A stretch of DNA of 58,987 nt from Alphaproteobacteria bacterium (lineage in GTDB: Bacteria > Pseudomonadota > Alphaproteobacteria > Micropepsales > Micropepsaceae): the NCBI GenBank assembly GCA_017307355.1, contig JAFKFG010000021.1:1-58987 (forward strand), written 5' to 3'. Made by a program: the position numbers and the translations under genes. This document shows positions 40,496-49,253 of the stretch, in pieces (within the stretch, counting starts at the first letter, position 1; every line of letters begins with the position of its first letter). The notes below the pieces were generated by a model, which worked only from the letters and a program-made list of their open reading frames with translations, searched no databases and was not told the origin of the DNA.

Positions 40496-41764
40496 CTATA
40501 AGCCGCCGCGCCGATGCGCCAAAGCGGCCGCCGTGTCGCCCGACCGGATCGCCCCTTCCAGGGTGGCGGGCAGCCCCGTGTCGGTCCAATCGCCAGCCAG
40601 CACCAGATTGCGCCATTTGGTCTTGGCGGGCGGGCGTTTCATGTCTTCGCCGGGCGTGGCGGCAAAGGTGGCGCGCTTTTCCTTGACCAACTGCCAGACC
40701 GGCAACTCGGCGGTGATCCGCAAGGCACGGCACACTTCGTCCCACAGCGCGCGGGCCAAATCTTCGCGGTCGCGGTCGACAATGGCATCGGCAGCGGACA
40801 CCGTGATCGAAATCCGGTCTTCGAATGCGAAGATCCATTCCACCGTGCCGCCGATCACCCCCATGATGGGCGGCGCGCCCTTGGGCGCGGGAAAGCGGAA
40901 ATGGGCGTTGACGATGGCGCAGAATTCCGTAGGCACCGTCAGGTCGGGTACCAGTTCCTTCGCCACCCAAGGCGGCACCGCCAGCACCACCATGTCCTTC
41001 TCGCTGAGCGGCACCGTGGCGTCGGAAAATTCCAGCGCCAGCGCGCCGCGATTTCCCAACACCAGAGAGCGCAGGCGCTTGCCCATCTCGACCTTGGCGC
41101 CTTTCCTTTCCAGGAAAGCGAGAGCGGGATCGATGAAAGCGGCGCCCAAAGTCGGCGTGGCGATACGCGGACGGCAAGCCCGCCCACCGCGCGCCAAGGT
41201 TTCGCGCATGATCTGGCCCGCCAGCTGCGCCGATCCCAATTCCGGTTCGATGTTGAGAGCGGCCAGAAGCAGCGGCCGCATCAGCCGGTCCCACAGCGCG
41301 CCTTTGACCGGCACGGTCTGACCCACCGTGACCTTGCGGCCGGCGAACATCAGCTTGCCATAGGCGAGATAGTCCGACGGCTTGGTGTCGGGAACGCGGC
41401 GCGCCTTCGACGTGATCCACCAGGGCAGCGGCCCGCCATTCAACCGCAGAACCCAGCGCGAATCCGTCCTGAGATCCGTGAAAGGGAAAACCGCCCGGCG
41501 GGGGCCGGCCAAAGCGCCGCGCGCCCCGATCCGGTCCAGATAGCGGACCACCGCGCCATTGCCCGACAGCACCAGATGATTGCCATTGTCGATCACCTGA
41601 TCCATCGCCGGATCATAGTAAGACCGGCAACGCCCGCCCGCTTGCCCGGCCGCCTCGAACACGGTCACCGCCATGCCGCGCGCGGCCAGGCCCGTGGCCG
41701 CGGCAAGACCGGAAACGCCCGCGCCGATCACAAAAGCGCGGCGTGATGTGTTGTCCGACGCCAT
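40496..41764 (-). CDS. hpnE: hydroxysqualene dehydroxylase HpnE
   Basis: A 422-residue flavoprotein that reduces hydroxysqualene to squalene, the last step of the HpnC-HpnD-HpnE route. The dinucleotide-binding start AFVIGAGVSGLAAATGLAAR and the motif QAGGRCRSYYD are visible, with the C-terminal FAD block NLVLAGDWTDTGLPATLEGA. It is 3 bases behind hpnD and 8 bases before shc, consistent with substrate flow. Confidence 0.94.
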   Translation of the reverse strand: MASDNTSRRAFVIGAGVSGLAAATGLAARGMAVTVFEAAGQAGGRCRSYYDPAMDQVIDNGNHLVLSGNGAVVRYLDRIGARGALAGPRRAVFPFTDLRTDSRWVLRLNGGPLPWWITSKARRVPDTKPSDYLAYGKLMFAGRKVTVGQTVPVKGALWDRLMRPLLLAALNIEPELGSAQLAGQIMRETLARGGRACRPRIATPTLGAAFIDPALAFLERKGAKVEMGKRLRSLVLGNRGALALEFSDATVPLSEKDMVVLAVPPWVAKELVPDLTVPTEFCAIVNAHFRFPAPKGAPPIMGVIGGTVEWIFAFEDRISITVSAADAIVDRDREDLARALWDEVCRALRITAELPVWQLVKEKRATFAATPGEDMKRPPAKTKWRNLVLAGDWTDTGLPATLEGAIRSGDTAAALAHRRGGL

Positions 41765-41767
41765 GGC

Positions 41768-42619
41768 CTACCCGAAGCCCACGCGCAGGAGCAGTGAAAG
41801 CAACGTGCCCCGCGACAGCGACACGCGATGACGCGGCGGCGCAAAGCCGGCCGCTTCGGTCGCCTTCAATATCTCGCCATAGACGGCGCCCATCAGGCGC
41901 GGGGTGGCGATCCGTCCCTTGGGCTTCTTCGCCAGGATCGCGGCGGCCTTGTCGTAATGCTCATGCGCCATGGCCGCGACGGCACGGCAGACGCCATCGA
42001 TGCGCGGATCCGACACCACCATCTTGGGATCGAGCGATTTGAACCCGGCCGCGAACAGATATTCGCGGGGCAGATAGAGACGGCCGATATCGGCATCCTC
42101 GTCGATGTCGCGCAGGATATTGGTGAGCTGCAAGGCGCGGCCCAGATGATGCGCCAGTTCGAATCCGGGGCCCTCGTCCATGCCGAAAACCTTGATCGAC
42201 AGGCGCCCCACCGCGCTTGCCACCCGCTCGCAATAAAGATCCAGGGTGGGAAGATCGGGCGCGACGATGTCTTCGGTCACATCCATGTCCATTCCGTCCA
42301 GGATGGTGAAGAAATCTTCCTTGCGCAGGCCGAATTGCGCCACGGCCGGCGCCAGGAAATTCACCCGGGGGGGCGTCTGCCCCTCATACAGCGCGTCCAG
42401 ATCGTAACGCCAGGCTTCCAGCTTTTCGTGCCGCTCCGGCCGCGTGCCCAGCCCGTCATCGGCGATATCGTCGACTTTGCGGCAGAAGGCATAGATCGCG
42501 AACATGGCGTCGCGCTCGCGCTTGGGCATCAGCCGCATGGCGAGATAAAAGGAACTTCCCGACGCCTTCTTCTTGACGGCGGCGACTTGGGATGCGGGCA
42601 GGCTTTCGCTCTTGTTCAT
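41768..42619 (-). CDS. hpnD: presqualene diphosphate synthase HpnD
   Basis: A 283-residue squalene/phytoene synthase-like enzyme that joins two farnesyl diphosphates to presqualene diphosphate. The Asp-rich motifs are AFCRKVDDIADD and LTNILRDIDEDADIGRLYLP. The ATG at 42619 lies inside an ATGA overlap with hpnC (42616-42619), so the two are translationally coupled. The frame is open upstream within hpnC but lacks family sequence. Confidence 0.95.
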   Translation of the reverse strand: MNKSESLPASQVAAVKKKASGSSFYLAMRLMPKRERDAMFAIYAFCRKVDDIADDGLGTRPERHEKLEAWRYDLDALYEGQTPPRVNFLAPAVAQFGLRKEDFFTILDGMDMDVTEDIVAPDLPTLDLYCERVASAVGRLSIKVFGMDEGPGFELAHHLGRALQLTNILRDIDEDADIGRLYLPREYLFAAGFKSLDPKMVVSDPRIDGVCRAVAAMAHEHYDKAAAILAKKPKGRIATPRLMGAVYGEILKATEAAGFAPPRHRVSLSRGTLLSLLLRVGFG

Positions 42620-43467
42620 CGGCGGCGCATCATCCGTGACAGGGCAAAGCCCGGAAGCCTTTTGACAAACAGCGCCATGATGTCGGTTTTGGAATGGTGA
42701 ACCTTTTCCGACAAGGGATCGCGGCGCGTCAGCATCGTGTTCAAATCTTCGGCGAGGGTTTGGATGAGATCGACTTCCAAGGCAAGCCGGGAATCGCGAA
42801 TCTGCCCCGCGAAGGGGCGGGATTGCGCCAGGAGCAAGGCATTGCGGGCCGCCAGCCCGGCAATCACCTCCCGCAAAGCCGGTCCGGCCGACGGTTCGGA
42901 CAGGGCGGCCACGGACAGGCCCCTGGCCGCCAGGGCATCGTCCGGAATATAGACCCGGTCCAAATTGCGCAGATCCTTGGCGCAATCCTGCAGGTGATTG
43001 ATGATCTGCAGCGCCGCGCACAAAGCGTCATTGGCCGGCCAGGTGTCGCGGCTTTCGCCATGCACATCCAGCACGAACCGCCCCACCGGCATGGCGGAAT
43101 AGCGGCAATAATCGATCAGCTCGTCCCAATCGCGATAACGCAGCTTGGTCACGTCGCGGCGGAAGGCTTCCAGCAGGTCCAGCGCATGCCGATCGGTCAG
43201 GCCATGCTCGATCTGCACCGCGCGCAGCGCGACGGCTTCCGGCGACGCGATGCCGTCACCCACCAGACTGGCCCGCATCTCTTCCAGCAGGCGCAGCTTT
43301 TCCTCGGCGGGCGCCACTGCATTGTCGGCGATATCGTCGGCAAAGCGCGCGAAGCGATAGAAAGCCAGCACGGGCGGGCGATGGCGCGGCGCGATCAGGA
43401 ACGACGCGACCGGGAAATTCTCGCCATGATGGTCCTTGCCCGATTGGAGCGCGGCGGCGTCGCTCAT
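42616..43467 (-). CDS. hpnC: hydroxysqualene synthase HpnC
   Basis: A 283-residue squalene synthase-like enzyme that converts presqualene diphosphate to hydroxysqualene. It has FYRFARFADDIADN and INHLQDCAKDLRNLDRVYIP; the second motif differs from HpnD as expected for HpnC. It overlaps both hpnB and hpnD by ATGA, so the hpnB-hpnC-hpnD order is tightly coupled. Confidence 0.95.
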   Translation of the reverse strand: MSDAAALQSGKDHHGENFPVASFLIAPRHRPPVLAFYRFARFADDIADNAVAPAEEKLRLLEEMRASLVGDGIASPEAVALRAVQIEHGLTDRHALDLLEAFRRDVTKLRYRDWDELIDYCRYSAMPVGRFVLDVHGESRDTWPANDALCAALQIINHLQDCAKDLRNLDRVYIPDDALAARGLSVAALSEPSAGPALREVIAGLAARNALLLAQSRPFAGQIRDSRLALEVDLIQTLAEDLNTMLTRRDPLSEKVHHSKTDIMALFVKRLPGFALSRMMRRR

Positions 43468-44612
43468 GCCCGCTCTCCTTCTTTATAGGACGCCTGGGCA
43501 CGGCCCTTCCACATCCCGCCCTTCCCCGACCAATGCTGGAGCGCGGAATCCAACGTGAAGGCGGCATAGAAGGCGCCGATCACCGGCAAAGCCAGGCCCC
43601 AGAGCGGCGACAAGCGATAGAAACGCAGGATGGGCTGGAACATCAGCGCCATGATCGCCCAGGCCAGATAGGCGGCAAGCTGCACATAATACATGGCGAA
43701 CAGCGCCCCCAGGACCGGTGCGATATAGACGACGAAAAGGCCGGCCAAGGTGCCCAGCAGCAGCAGCGGCGAATAACCCAGCTGCGCATAGGCCGAGCGG
43801 GCCACCATCTTGCGAATGTCGGCCAGCCTTTCGTAAGGCCGAAGGCTGACGGCGCGATCCGTGAGGCCCAGCCAGATCGGGCCTTGCTTCTTCATCACCC
43901 GCGCCAGCGCGCAATCGTCGATGATATTGTGCCGGATCGCATCAATCCCGCCGGCCGCGTCCAGCGCTTTGCGCCGCGCCAGCATGCAGCCGCCGGCCGC
44001 CGCCGCAACCCGGCTCTTGGGATCGTTGACCGCGCCGAACGGAAACAGCATGTCGAAAAAGAACACGAAGGCGGGAATGAGAAAGTGTTCCGCCGAAGTG
44101 CGGCAGGACAGCCGCGCCATCAGCGAGACCAGCACCCGCGAATGCTCCTCGGCCCGCGCCACCAGATTGCGCAGATTGTCCGGCGCATGAGCGATATCGG
44201 CGTCGGTGAACCAGAGAAATTCCGGCGCCGACAAAGCGGCGTGATCGGCGCCCTGCCGCATCGCCCACAGCTTGCCGGTCCAGCCCGGCGGGCGGGCGCC
44301 GCCGGTCAGCACCGTCAAGCGGCTGTCGTTCAAGGCCCGCGCCAGATCGCCGGTGCCGTCGTCCGACTGATCGTCCACCAACACCACTTTGAAATCGCCA
44401 GGATAATCCTGCGCCAAGAGGCTGCCCAGGCTGCGCTGGATCACGTCCGCTTCGTTGCGCGCCGGGACCACGGCCACGACCGACGGCCAGACCGCTGGAA
44501 GCGGAACCGGCTGCGTGTCGCGTTCGCGCAGCAGCCAGAAGCCGCGCCGCGCCAGCAGCAGAACGACCCAGATGGCCAGAGGCAGGAACCCGAATATCAC
44601 CGCCGCGATCAT
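43464..44612 (-). CDS. hpnB: hopanoid-associated glycosyltransferase HpnB
   Basis: A 382-residue GT2-type membrane glycosyltransferase. An N-terminal membrane anchor (AVIFGFLPLAIWVVLLLARR) precedes the catalytic domain with VVPARNEADVIQRSLGSLL, VLVDDQSDDGTG, the WFTDADIAH metal site and a later DDCALARVMK; three or four membrane helices follow near 290-370. The substrate is not established. It overlaps hpnA and hpnC by ATGA. Confidence 0.9.
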   Translation of the reverse strand: MIAAVIFGFLPLAIWVVLLLARRGFWLLRERDTQPVPLPAVWPSVVAVVPARNEADVIQRSLGSLLAQDYPGDFKVVLVDDQSDDGTGDLARALNDSRLTVLTGGARPPGWTGKLWAMRQGADHAALSAPEFLWFTDADIAHAPDNLRNLVARAEEHSRVLVSLMARLSCRTSAEHFLIPAFVFFFDMLFPFGAVNDPKSRVAAAAGGCMLARRKALDAAGGIDAIRHNIIDDCALARVMKKQGPIWLGLTDRAVSLRPYERLADIRKMVARSAYAQLGYSPLLLLGTLAGLFVVYIAPVLGALFAMYYVQLAAYLAWAIMALMFQPILRFYRLSPLWGLALPVIGAFYAAFTLDSALQHWSGKGGMWKGRAQASYKEGERA

Positions 44613-45601
44613 GCGAAATATCCGTTGGCGGCGAACCAGGCATGGGCATCCTTCAAGCCCTCCCGATAGGGACGCGCCGCGTATCCCAACTCGCGCACCG
44701 CCTTGGCGGAGGAAAAATACATCTGGTGGCGCGACATGCGCAGCGCATCGGCGGTGAGGAACGGTTCTTTTCCGGTGACGCGCGCCACCGCTTCGGCGGC
44801 GAAGGCCAAGGGAAACAACGGCGCGCGAGGCAGTTTCACGGTGGGGGCGCGGCGGCCTGCCAGCACGGCGATATCGGCCAGCATCTGCGCCAGGGTCACG
44901 TCGGTGCCACCCAGAATGTAATTTTCCCCGATCCGGCCCCGCTCCAAAGCCAGGAAATGCCCCTCGGCCACGTCATCGACATGCACCAGATTGAGGCCGG
45001 TATCGACAAAGGCCGGCATGCGGCCCGCCGCCGCTTCCACGATGATGCGGCCTGTGGGCGTGGGCTTGATATCGCGCGCGCCGATCGGCGTCGAAGGCGC
45101 CACGATCACCGCCGGCAAAGCCTCCTCGACGATCATGCGTTCGACTTCGCGTTCGGCAAGAAGCTTGCTCAATTTATACGCGCCGATCACGCTTTGCGGC
45201 GTGTGGCGGGAGGTTTCGTCAACCGCGCTGCCGCTGCCCGGCTTCAGGGCCGCCACCGAGGAGGTATAAACCACCCGCTCGACACCCGCGCGCAAGGCCG
45301 CCGCCATGGTGGCGCACGCACCCTCCAGATTGTTACGGGCGATTTCGGACGGATCGCGGGCCCAGAGGCGGTAATCCGCCGCGACATGAAACAGATAGCG
45401 CGCGCCTTGCATCGCGGCCGTCATCGACGCGGTATCCCGCATGTCGCCGGTCACCGCTTCCACATCCAGCCCGTCGATATTGGCTCGGGATGCGGTGGCG
45501 CGCATCAGCACCTTCACCCGGAATCCGCGCGCCAAAGCCTTGCGGGCGACGGCGGCGCCGACAAAACCGGATGCGCCCGTGACCAGAACCGTATCAGCCA
45601 T
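44609..45601 (-). CDS. hpnA: hopanoid-associated sugar epimerase HpnA
   Basis: A 330-residue extended short-chain dehydrogenase. NAD(P) motif VTGASGFVGAAVARKALARG at the start, the catalytic Ser/Tyr/Lys region VYTSSVAAL with GAYKLSKLLAE, and LNLVHVDDVAEGHFLALE. It is named by its constant place in hopanoid clusters; the substrate is not proven. It overlaps hpnL by 8 bases and hpnB by ATGA. Confidence 0.9.
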   Translation of the reverse strand: MADTVLVTGASGFVGAAVARKALARGFRVKVLMRATASRANIDGLDVEAVTGDMRDTASMTAAMQGARYLFHVAADYRLWARDPSEIARNNLEGACATMAAALRAGVERVVYTSSVAALKPGSGSAVDETSRHTPQSVIGAYKLSKLLAEREVERMIVEEALPAVIVAPSTPIGARDIKPTPTGRIIVEAAAGRMPAFVDTGLNLVHVDDVAEGHFLALERGRIGENYILGGTDVTLAQMLADIAVLAGRRAPTVKLPRAPLFPLAFAAEAVARVTGKEPFLTADALRMSRHQMYFSSAKAVRELGYAARPYREGLKDAHAWFAANGYFA

Positions 45602-46574
45602 CGGCGGACTTTCCGGCGGCCAATGCGGCCCGGCCTTCCACCATCTGCCAATAAATCAAAGCAGGTATCCCGATCACGATTTCACGGGCGCGCTTGAGCA
45701 GCGATACCGCCAGCCCCATTTCGGCAGGCAATCCGAACAGCGGTGCCAGCATGGCGTACCCCGCCTCCTGCACGCCTAGCGCCGCCGGTACGAACGCCGC
45801 GATGGAGCGCAAGGTGCAAAGCAAGGCTTCCAGCGCCAAAGCATCGGTCAGGCTGATCTGGCCACCCACCAGGCGAAAGGCAATGAAAGTGCCGCCGCCC
45901 GCGCCGATCCAGGCCAGCAGATGCAGCGCCGCCGACGCCGCCAGCCGCCCGGGAGCATCGTACAGATCGTGAATGGCTTCGCGGAACGTGGTTCCGCTGC
46001 GGATCTGGGGGAAGAACCGCGCCGCGATCCGCTGCGCGAAATCCGCACCCTTCTTCTGCAGCAAGATCAGCGCCGCGATCCCAGGCACCGCCAGCAGCAG
46101 GGTCGCGATCATCGCCTCGGTCAAAGGCCCCGCACTGTCCAGATCGCGAAAATGCGCCACGCCCAGCGCGATACCGAACGCCAGGAACGCCACCTGGGCC
46201 ATCGCCTCGGTGGTGGCGTCCGCCGTGACGGAAGCGGCGGCATAGCCCGCATTCATGCCGCGCAGGATCATCAGCCGTCCGGCGGCCACCATGCCGCCCA
46301 CCGGCGAGAAGGGCGAAATCTCGGCGATGGAATCGCGCACCAGCCGGGCGAGATAGAAATCCTTGGGATCATGGCGCTCGGCGCGCGGCAACAGCACCAT
46401 CCAGGCCGCCGTCAGCGCCACGAACACGACCAGCGCATAGACGCAAAGAATGGCCAGCCCGCCGACACCGGCGCGCGCCACCGCATCGATCACCGCGCCG
46501 AAGCCGATCGCCCAGATCAGGTAGGCCGCCGCGACCAGACCGGCGAGCAGCGCTATGACAACGCCCCATTTCAT
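45594..46574 (-). CDS. hpnL: HpnL, multi-span membrane protein (LPG synthase TM-domain type)
   Basis: A 326-residue inner membrane protein with about seven or eight hydrophobic spans, similar to the lysylphosphatidylglycerol synthetase membrane domain (flippase fold). Conserved parts are SIAEISPFSPVGGMVAAGRL and FVPAALGVQEAGYAMLAPLFGL. In hopanoid clusters it is called HpnL; transport of a lipid intermediate is plausible but unproven. The ATG at 46574 (MKWGVVIA) starts the first span. It lies 20 bases behind the first diiron gene. Confidence 0.85.
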   Translation of the reverse strand: MKWGVVIALLAGLVAAAYLIWAIGFGAVIDAVARAGVGGLAILCVYALVVFVALTAAWMVLLPRAERHDPKDFYLARLVRDSIAEISPFSPVGGMVAAGRLMILRGMNAGYAAASVTADATTEAMAQVAFLAFGIALGVAHFRDLDSAGPLTEAMIATLLLAVPGIAALILLQKKGADFAQRIAARFFPQIRSGTTFREAIHDLYDAPGRLAASAALHLLAWIGAGGGTFIAFRLVGGQISLTDALALEALLCTLRSIAAFVPAALGVQEAGYAMLAPLFGLPAEMGLAVSLLKRAREIVIGIPALIYWQMVEGRAALAAGKSADG

Positions 46575-46594
46575 CGCCGTCGTCCCAACAAGAA

Positions 46595-47443
46595 TTAAGC
46601 CGGCAGCGGCTTGGCGCGGAAACTCCAAAGCCGCATCGCGCCCAACGCCGTCTCCGCCAGTTGCGGCAGGAAGCTGGGGCGCAACAACTCTGCATCGAAA
46701 GCGCCCATGCGGCGCCGGTTCTCGGAATAGCAATCCTCCAGGAAGCGGCGGAAGGTGAAGCCGTCCAGGAACACCGAGGCCTGGGTGGCGGTGAATTCCT
46801 TGCCGTCGTTCAGTTCCTTGCCCCGTTTGGCGGTGCCGATCATGCGGCCAAGCGCCCGCATGTAATAGCGGAACGAGGTGAGCGGCAGCACCATCCGGGC
46901 GAAGGCGCCCTTCTGGGCCTGGGCATAGGCCATCCAGTTGACGAAGAAGACGATGTGGCGCGTTTCTTCATACATCAGAGTTTCGAAGATCTGGAACATC
47001 TCCTTGGGCAGAAATTCCGACTGCATGGCGATCTTGAAGACGCCGAAGCCCAGGAAGGAATCCATGCACTCGCCGAAGCCGAAATCCTTGAAGCGGGTTT
47101 CGACATTGTCGCTGACATCTTCCAGCGGGCGTTCGGCGGCATCGATGCCATATTTCTCGATCATCACGCGGATCAGCTTGGCATGCCGCGCCTCCTCGAA
47201 GCCTTGCAGCGCGATGGCATCCTTCAGCACCGGATCGGTGACGGTCTCGGTGAAGGCGGCCACGATCGCCCCGGCCCGGCGCTCGGTATAGAAAACCTCT
47301 TCCCAGAAGGGCACGGATTTGAGGCGCGTCAGCGCCGCCTCGTCCAGGTCCGGCCAGGGCAGCGTGTCCGGGTCGAACTCGGTATAGGTCTGCATGAAAT
47401 GGCGGCAGAAAGTGTCGCGATGTTCGATCGATCCGATTTTCAT
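46595..47443 (-). CDS. ferritin-like diiron protein A in the hopanoid operon
   Basis: A 282-residue soluble helical protein. It has a full set of candidate diiron ligands: E54 (FYTERRAG), E84/H87 (GFEEARHAKL), E125 (FGECMDSF) and E160/H163 (YEETRHIVFFVNW), i.e. E, ExxH, E, ExxH. This arrangement is shared by ferritin-like oxygenases, desaturases and aldehyde-deformylating enzymes. No signal peptide or clear membrane span. It overlaps the paralogue B by ATGA and precedes hpnL by 20 bases, so it is within the hopanoid operon. No function in hopanoid synthesis is known to me; oxidation, desaturation or hydroxylation of a hopanoid or its head group is possible. Confidence 0.75.
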   Translation of the reverse strand: MKIGSIEHRDTFCRHFMQTYTEFDPDTLPWPDLDEAALTRLKSVPFWEEVFYTERRAGAIVAAFTETVTDPVLKDAIALQGFEEARHAKLIRVMIEKYGIDAAERPLEDVSDNVETRFKDFGFGECMDSFLGFGVFKIAMQSEFLPKEMFQIFETLMYEETRHIVFFVNWMAYAQAQKGAFARMVLPLTSFRYYMRALGRMIGTAKRGKELNDGKEFTATQASVFLDGFTFRRFLEDCYSENRRRMGAFDAELLRPSFLPQLAETALGAMRLWSFRAKPLPA

Positions 47444-48348
47444 GCCGCCGCTTTCTTTTTGGGGCCGATGAATTTGAGCGCCAGCCGCGCCATGAACGGC
47501 ACGAAGCGCGGACGTTTCAGCCGCTGGTCATAAGGCGCCAGCCGCCGGTCATTTTCCGACACGCAGATCGCCAGCAATTCGCCAATATCGACATCGGCGC
47601 CCAGCTGATTGGCGCCGTTGACGGTAAAGTTCCAATCCTGTTCGCCATTGCCGACATCGGAGGCGATGCCGATCCGCTCCCAGATCAGGAACATCCAAAC
47701 CGCCAAGACCTTCAGTTCGAAATAGGGGCGGCGCCAGAACGGCATGTTGCGGCGATGCCAGGCAATCCAGTTCACGAAGAAGAGAATGTGCCGCCCCTCT
47801 TCCTTCACCACCGGCTCGAAAGTGTCGACCAGTTCCGGCGGGAAGAAACCCGTATCCTTGGCGGCCTTGAACAGGCCGAAGGCGAAGAAGCTGTCGATGC
47901 ATTCGCTGTAGCCGGTGACCATGAAGGACCATTCCGGATCCTTTGGCCGTTCATAGACCGGCTCGGGCGCCAGCTTGATGCCATAGGCTTCGACCAGGTT
48001 GGACAGGACATGGCGATGGCGGCGTTCTTCAAAGCCGTTCAATTCGACCGCCTTGCGCAGCAAAGGATCGGGAATGCCTTCGGCATAGGTGCAGACATTC
48101 AGGCCGGCGCGATTTTCCGTCTGCACCGCGATGTCCCAGATCGGCAGGGAGGTAATACGCTTCTCCGCTTCCGCGCCCAGCTTGGGCCAGTCAAGCACGG
48201 CGGGGCGATAGGGATCGAAGGTATCGAGCAGGGTCTTGCAGAAGAGCCGCTTATGCTCGTCCGTGCCGAAGCGGATCGGGCCATCGCCCGGCCAGATGCC
48301 GGTGTCCCGCGAAAGGTCGGGCGGTATGGCGAATGCCGGGCTGCTCAT
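47440..48348 (-). CDS. ferritin-like diiron protein B in the hopanoid operon
   Basis: A 302-residue paralogue of protein A. The ligands align: E78 (VQTENRAGL), E108/H111 (GFEERRHRHVL), E149 (YSECIDSFFAFG) and E184/H187 (KEEGRHILFFVNW). The blocks TE-x-RAG, GFEE-x-RH, EC-x-DSF-x-FG and RHI-x-FFVNW are the same in both, so they arose by duplication, but overall identity looks low. It starts 60 bases after hpnK and overlaps A by four bases. A hetero-oligomer of A and B is a simple hypothesis. The ATG at 48348 has no strong ribosome site that I can see. Confidence 0.75.
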   Translation of the reverse strand: MSSPAFAIPPDLSRDTGIWPGDGPIRFGTDEHKRLFCKTLLDTFDPYRPAVLDWPKLGAEAEKRITSLPIWDIAVQTENRAGLNVCTYAEGIPDPLLRKAVELNGFEERRHRHVLSNLVEAYGIKLAPEPVYERPKDPEWSFMVTGYSECIDSFFAFGLFKAAKDTGFFPPELVDTFEPVVKEEGRHILFFVNWIAWHRRNMPFWRRPYFELKVLAVWMFLIWERIGIASDVGNGEQDWNFTVNGANQLGADVDIGELLAICVSENDRRLAPYDQRLKRPRFVPFMARLALKFIGPKKKAAA

Positions 48349-48408
48349 TCCAAAACGCTCTCTAAGTGGTTGAAATTCCTGGAAGCCGACGCCGGGTGCC
48401 GGTTCGGC

Positions 48409-49251
48409 TCATTGTACCGGAAAGTCGCAAAAGCCGCCAAGGCGAATATCATGTGCGGCAATCAGGCCCGGCATGCCCGGATCGGTCAGGGCCTTTAATT
48501 CCTCGCCATAGGCATAGCCCGGCGCCGATCCCGCATAGCTGCCGGTGGCCGGATGCAGATAGATCTCCGACAGGCCTTCGGGCAGATGCGCGATCAGCCC
48601 CTTCAGCCGCGACGACGTCATGGCACCAGACCAGGCCAGCCCGAACACCTGATCGGGGGCGGCGATGCCCGCGCGGCGGAAACGGGCGCGCAAGGCCCGG
48701 GCGAAGGGCGCGGTCAGCGCGACGACGCCCGGCGCGCGATGCTGCTCGATCCGCCCAAGGACGGCTTGCGGCTCCAGCGGAACCCGCGCGCCGCGCACCC
48801 GGTGCGCCCGCCCCGCCTTCACCATCAAGCCCGCGATGGTGGGATGCAGATGAAAATGCTTGTGCGCATTGACGTGATCGAGCCTGAGCCCCGTGGCGGC
48901 GAAGGCCTCGAACTGCGCCTCGATCTCGGCGGCAAGCTGGGCGCGCACCTTGGGCAGAAAGAACATCGCGGCGCCGGCCCGCGCCATGTCGGTGCGGAAA
49001 TATCCCTGCCCGTCCACCAGGTCGGGAACGGCGCGTGCCGGCAGCACCGGCTTTCCTTCCACCAGCACCAGATGCAATCCCACGCGCAAGGACGGCATCG
49101 CCCGTGCCCGCGCCACCGCGTCATGCGCCGCGGCGCCCGACACCATCAGGCTGGCGGCGGTGAGCACGCCATGGCGATGCGCCCGCTCGACCGCATCATT
49201 GACTTCGACCGAGGCGCCGAAATCATCCGCCGTCAGGATTAAATTTTTCAA
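48409..49251 (-). CDS. hpnK: hopanoid deacetylase HpnK (YdjC-like)
   Basis: A 280-residue carbohydrate deacetylase of the YdjC/ChbG fold. HpnK removes the acetyl group from N-acetylglucosaminyl bacteriohopanetetrol to free the amine. The metal site pattern is LILTADDFGASVEVNDAV and LDHVNAHKHFHLHPTI, with EIYLHPATG near the end. It begins 2 bases after the hpnJ stop, giving the order hpnI-hpnJ-hpnK as in other cyclitol-ether producers. Confidence 0.92.
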   Translation of the reverse strand: MKNLILTADDFGASVEVNDAVERAHRHGVLTAASLMVSGAAAHDAVARARAMPSLRVGLHLVLVEGKPVLPARAVPDLVDGQGYFRTDMARAGAAMFFLPKVRAQLAAEIEAQFEAFAATGLRLDHVNAHKHFHLHPTIAGLMVKAGRAHRVRGARVPLEPQAVLGRIEQHRAPGVVALTAPFARALRARFRRAGIAAPDQVFGLAWSGAMTSSRLKGLIAHLPEGLSEIYLHPATGSYAGSAPGYAYGEELKALTDPGMPGLIAAHDIRLGGFCDFPVQ

Positions 49252-49253
49252 GC

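Noticed and set aside
38757..41321. An 854-codon open frame antisense to shc and hpnE
   Set aside because: It spans two well-defined genes on the other strand and shows no domain of its own.
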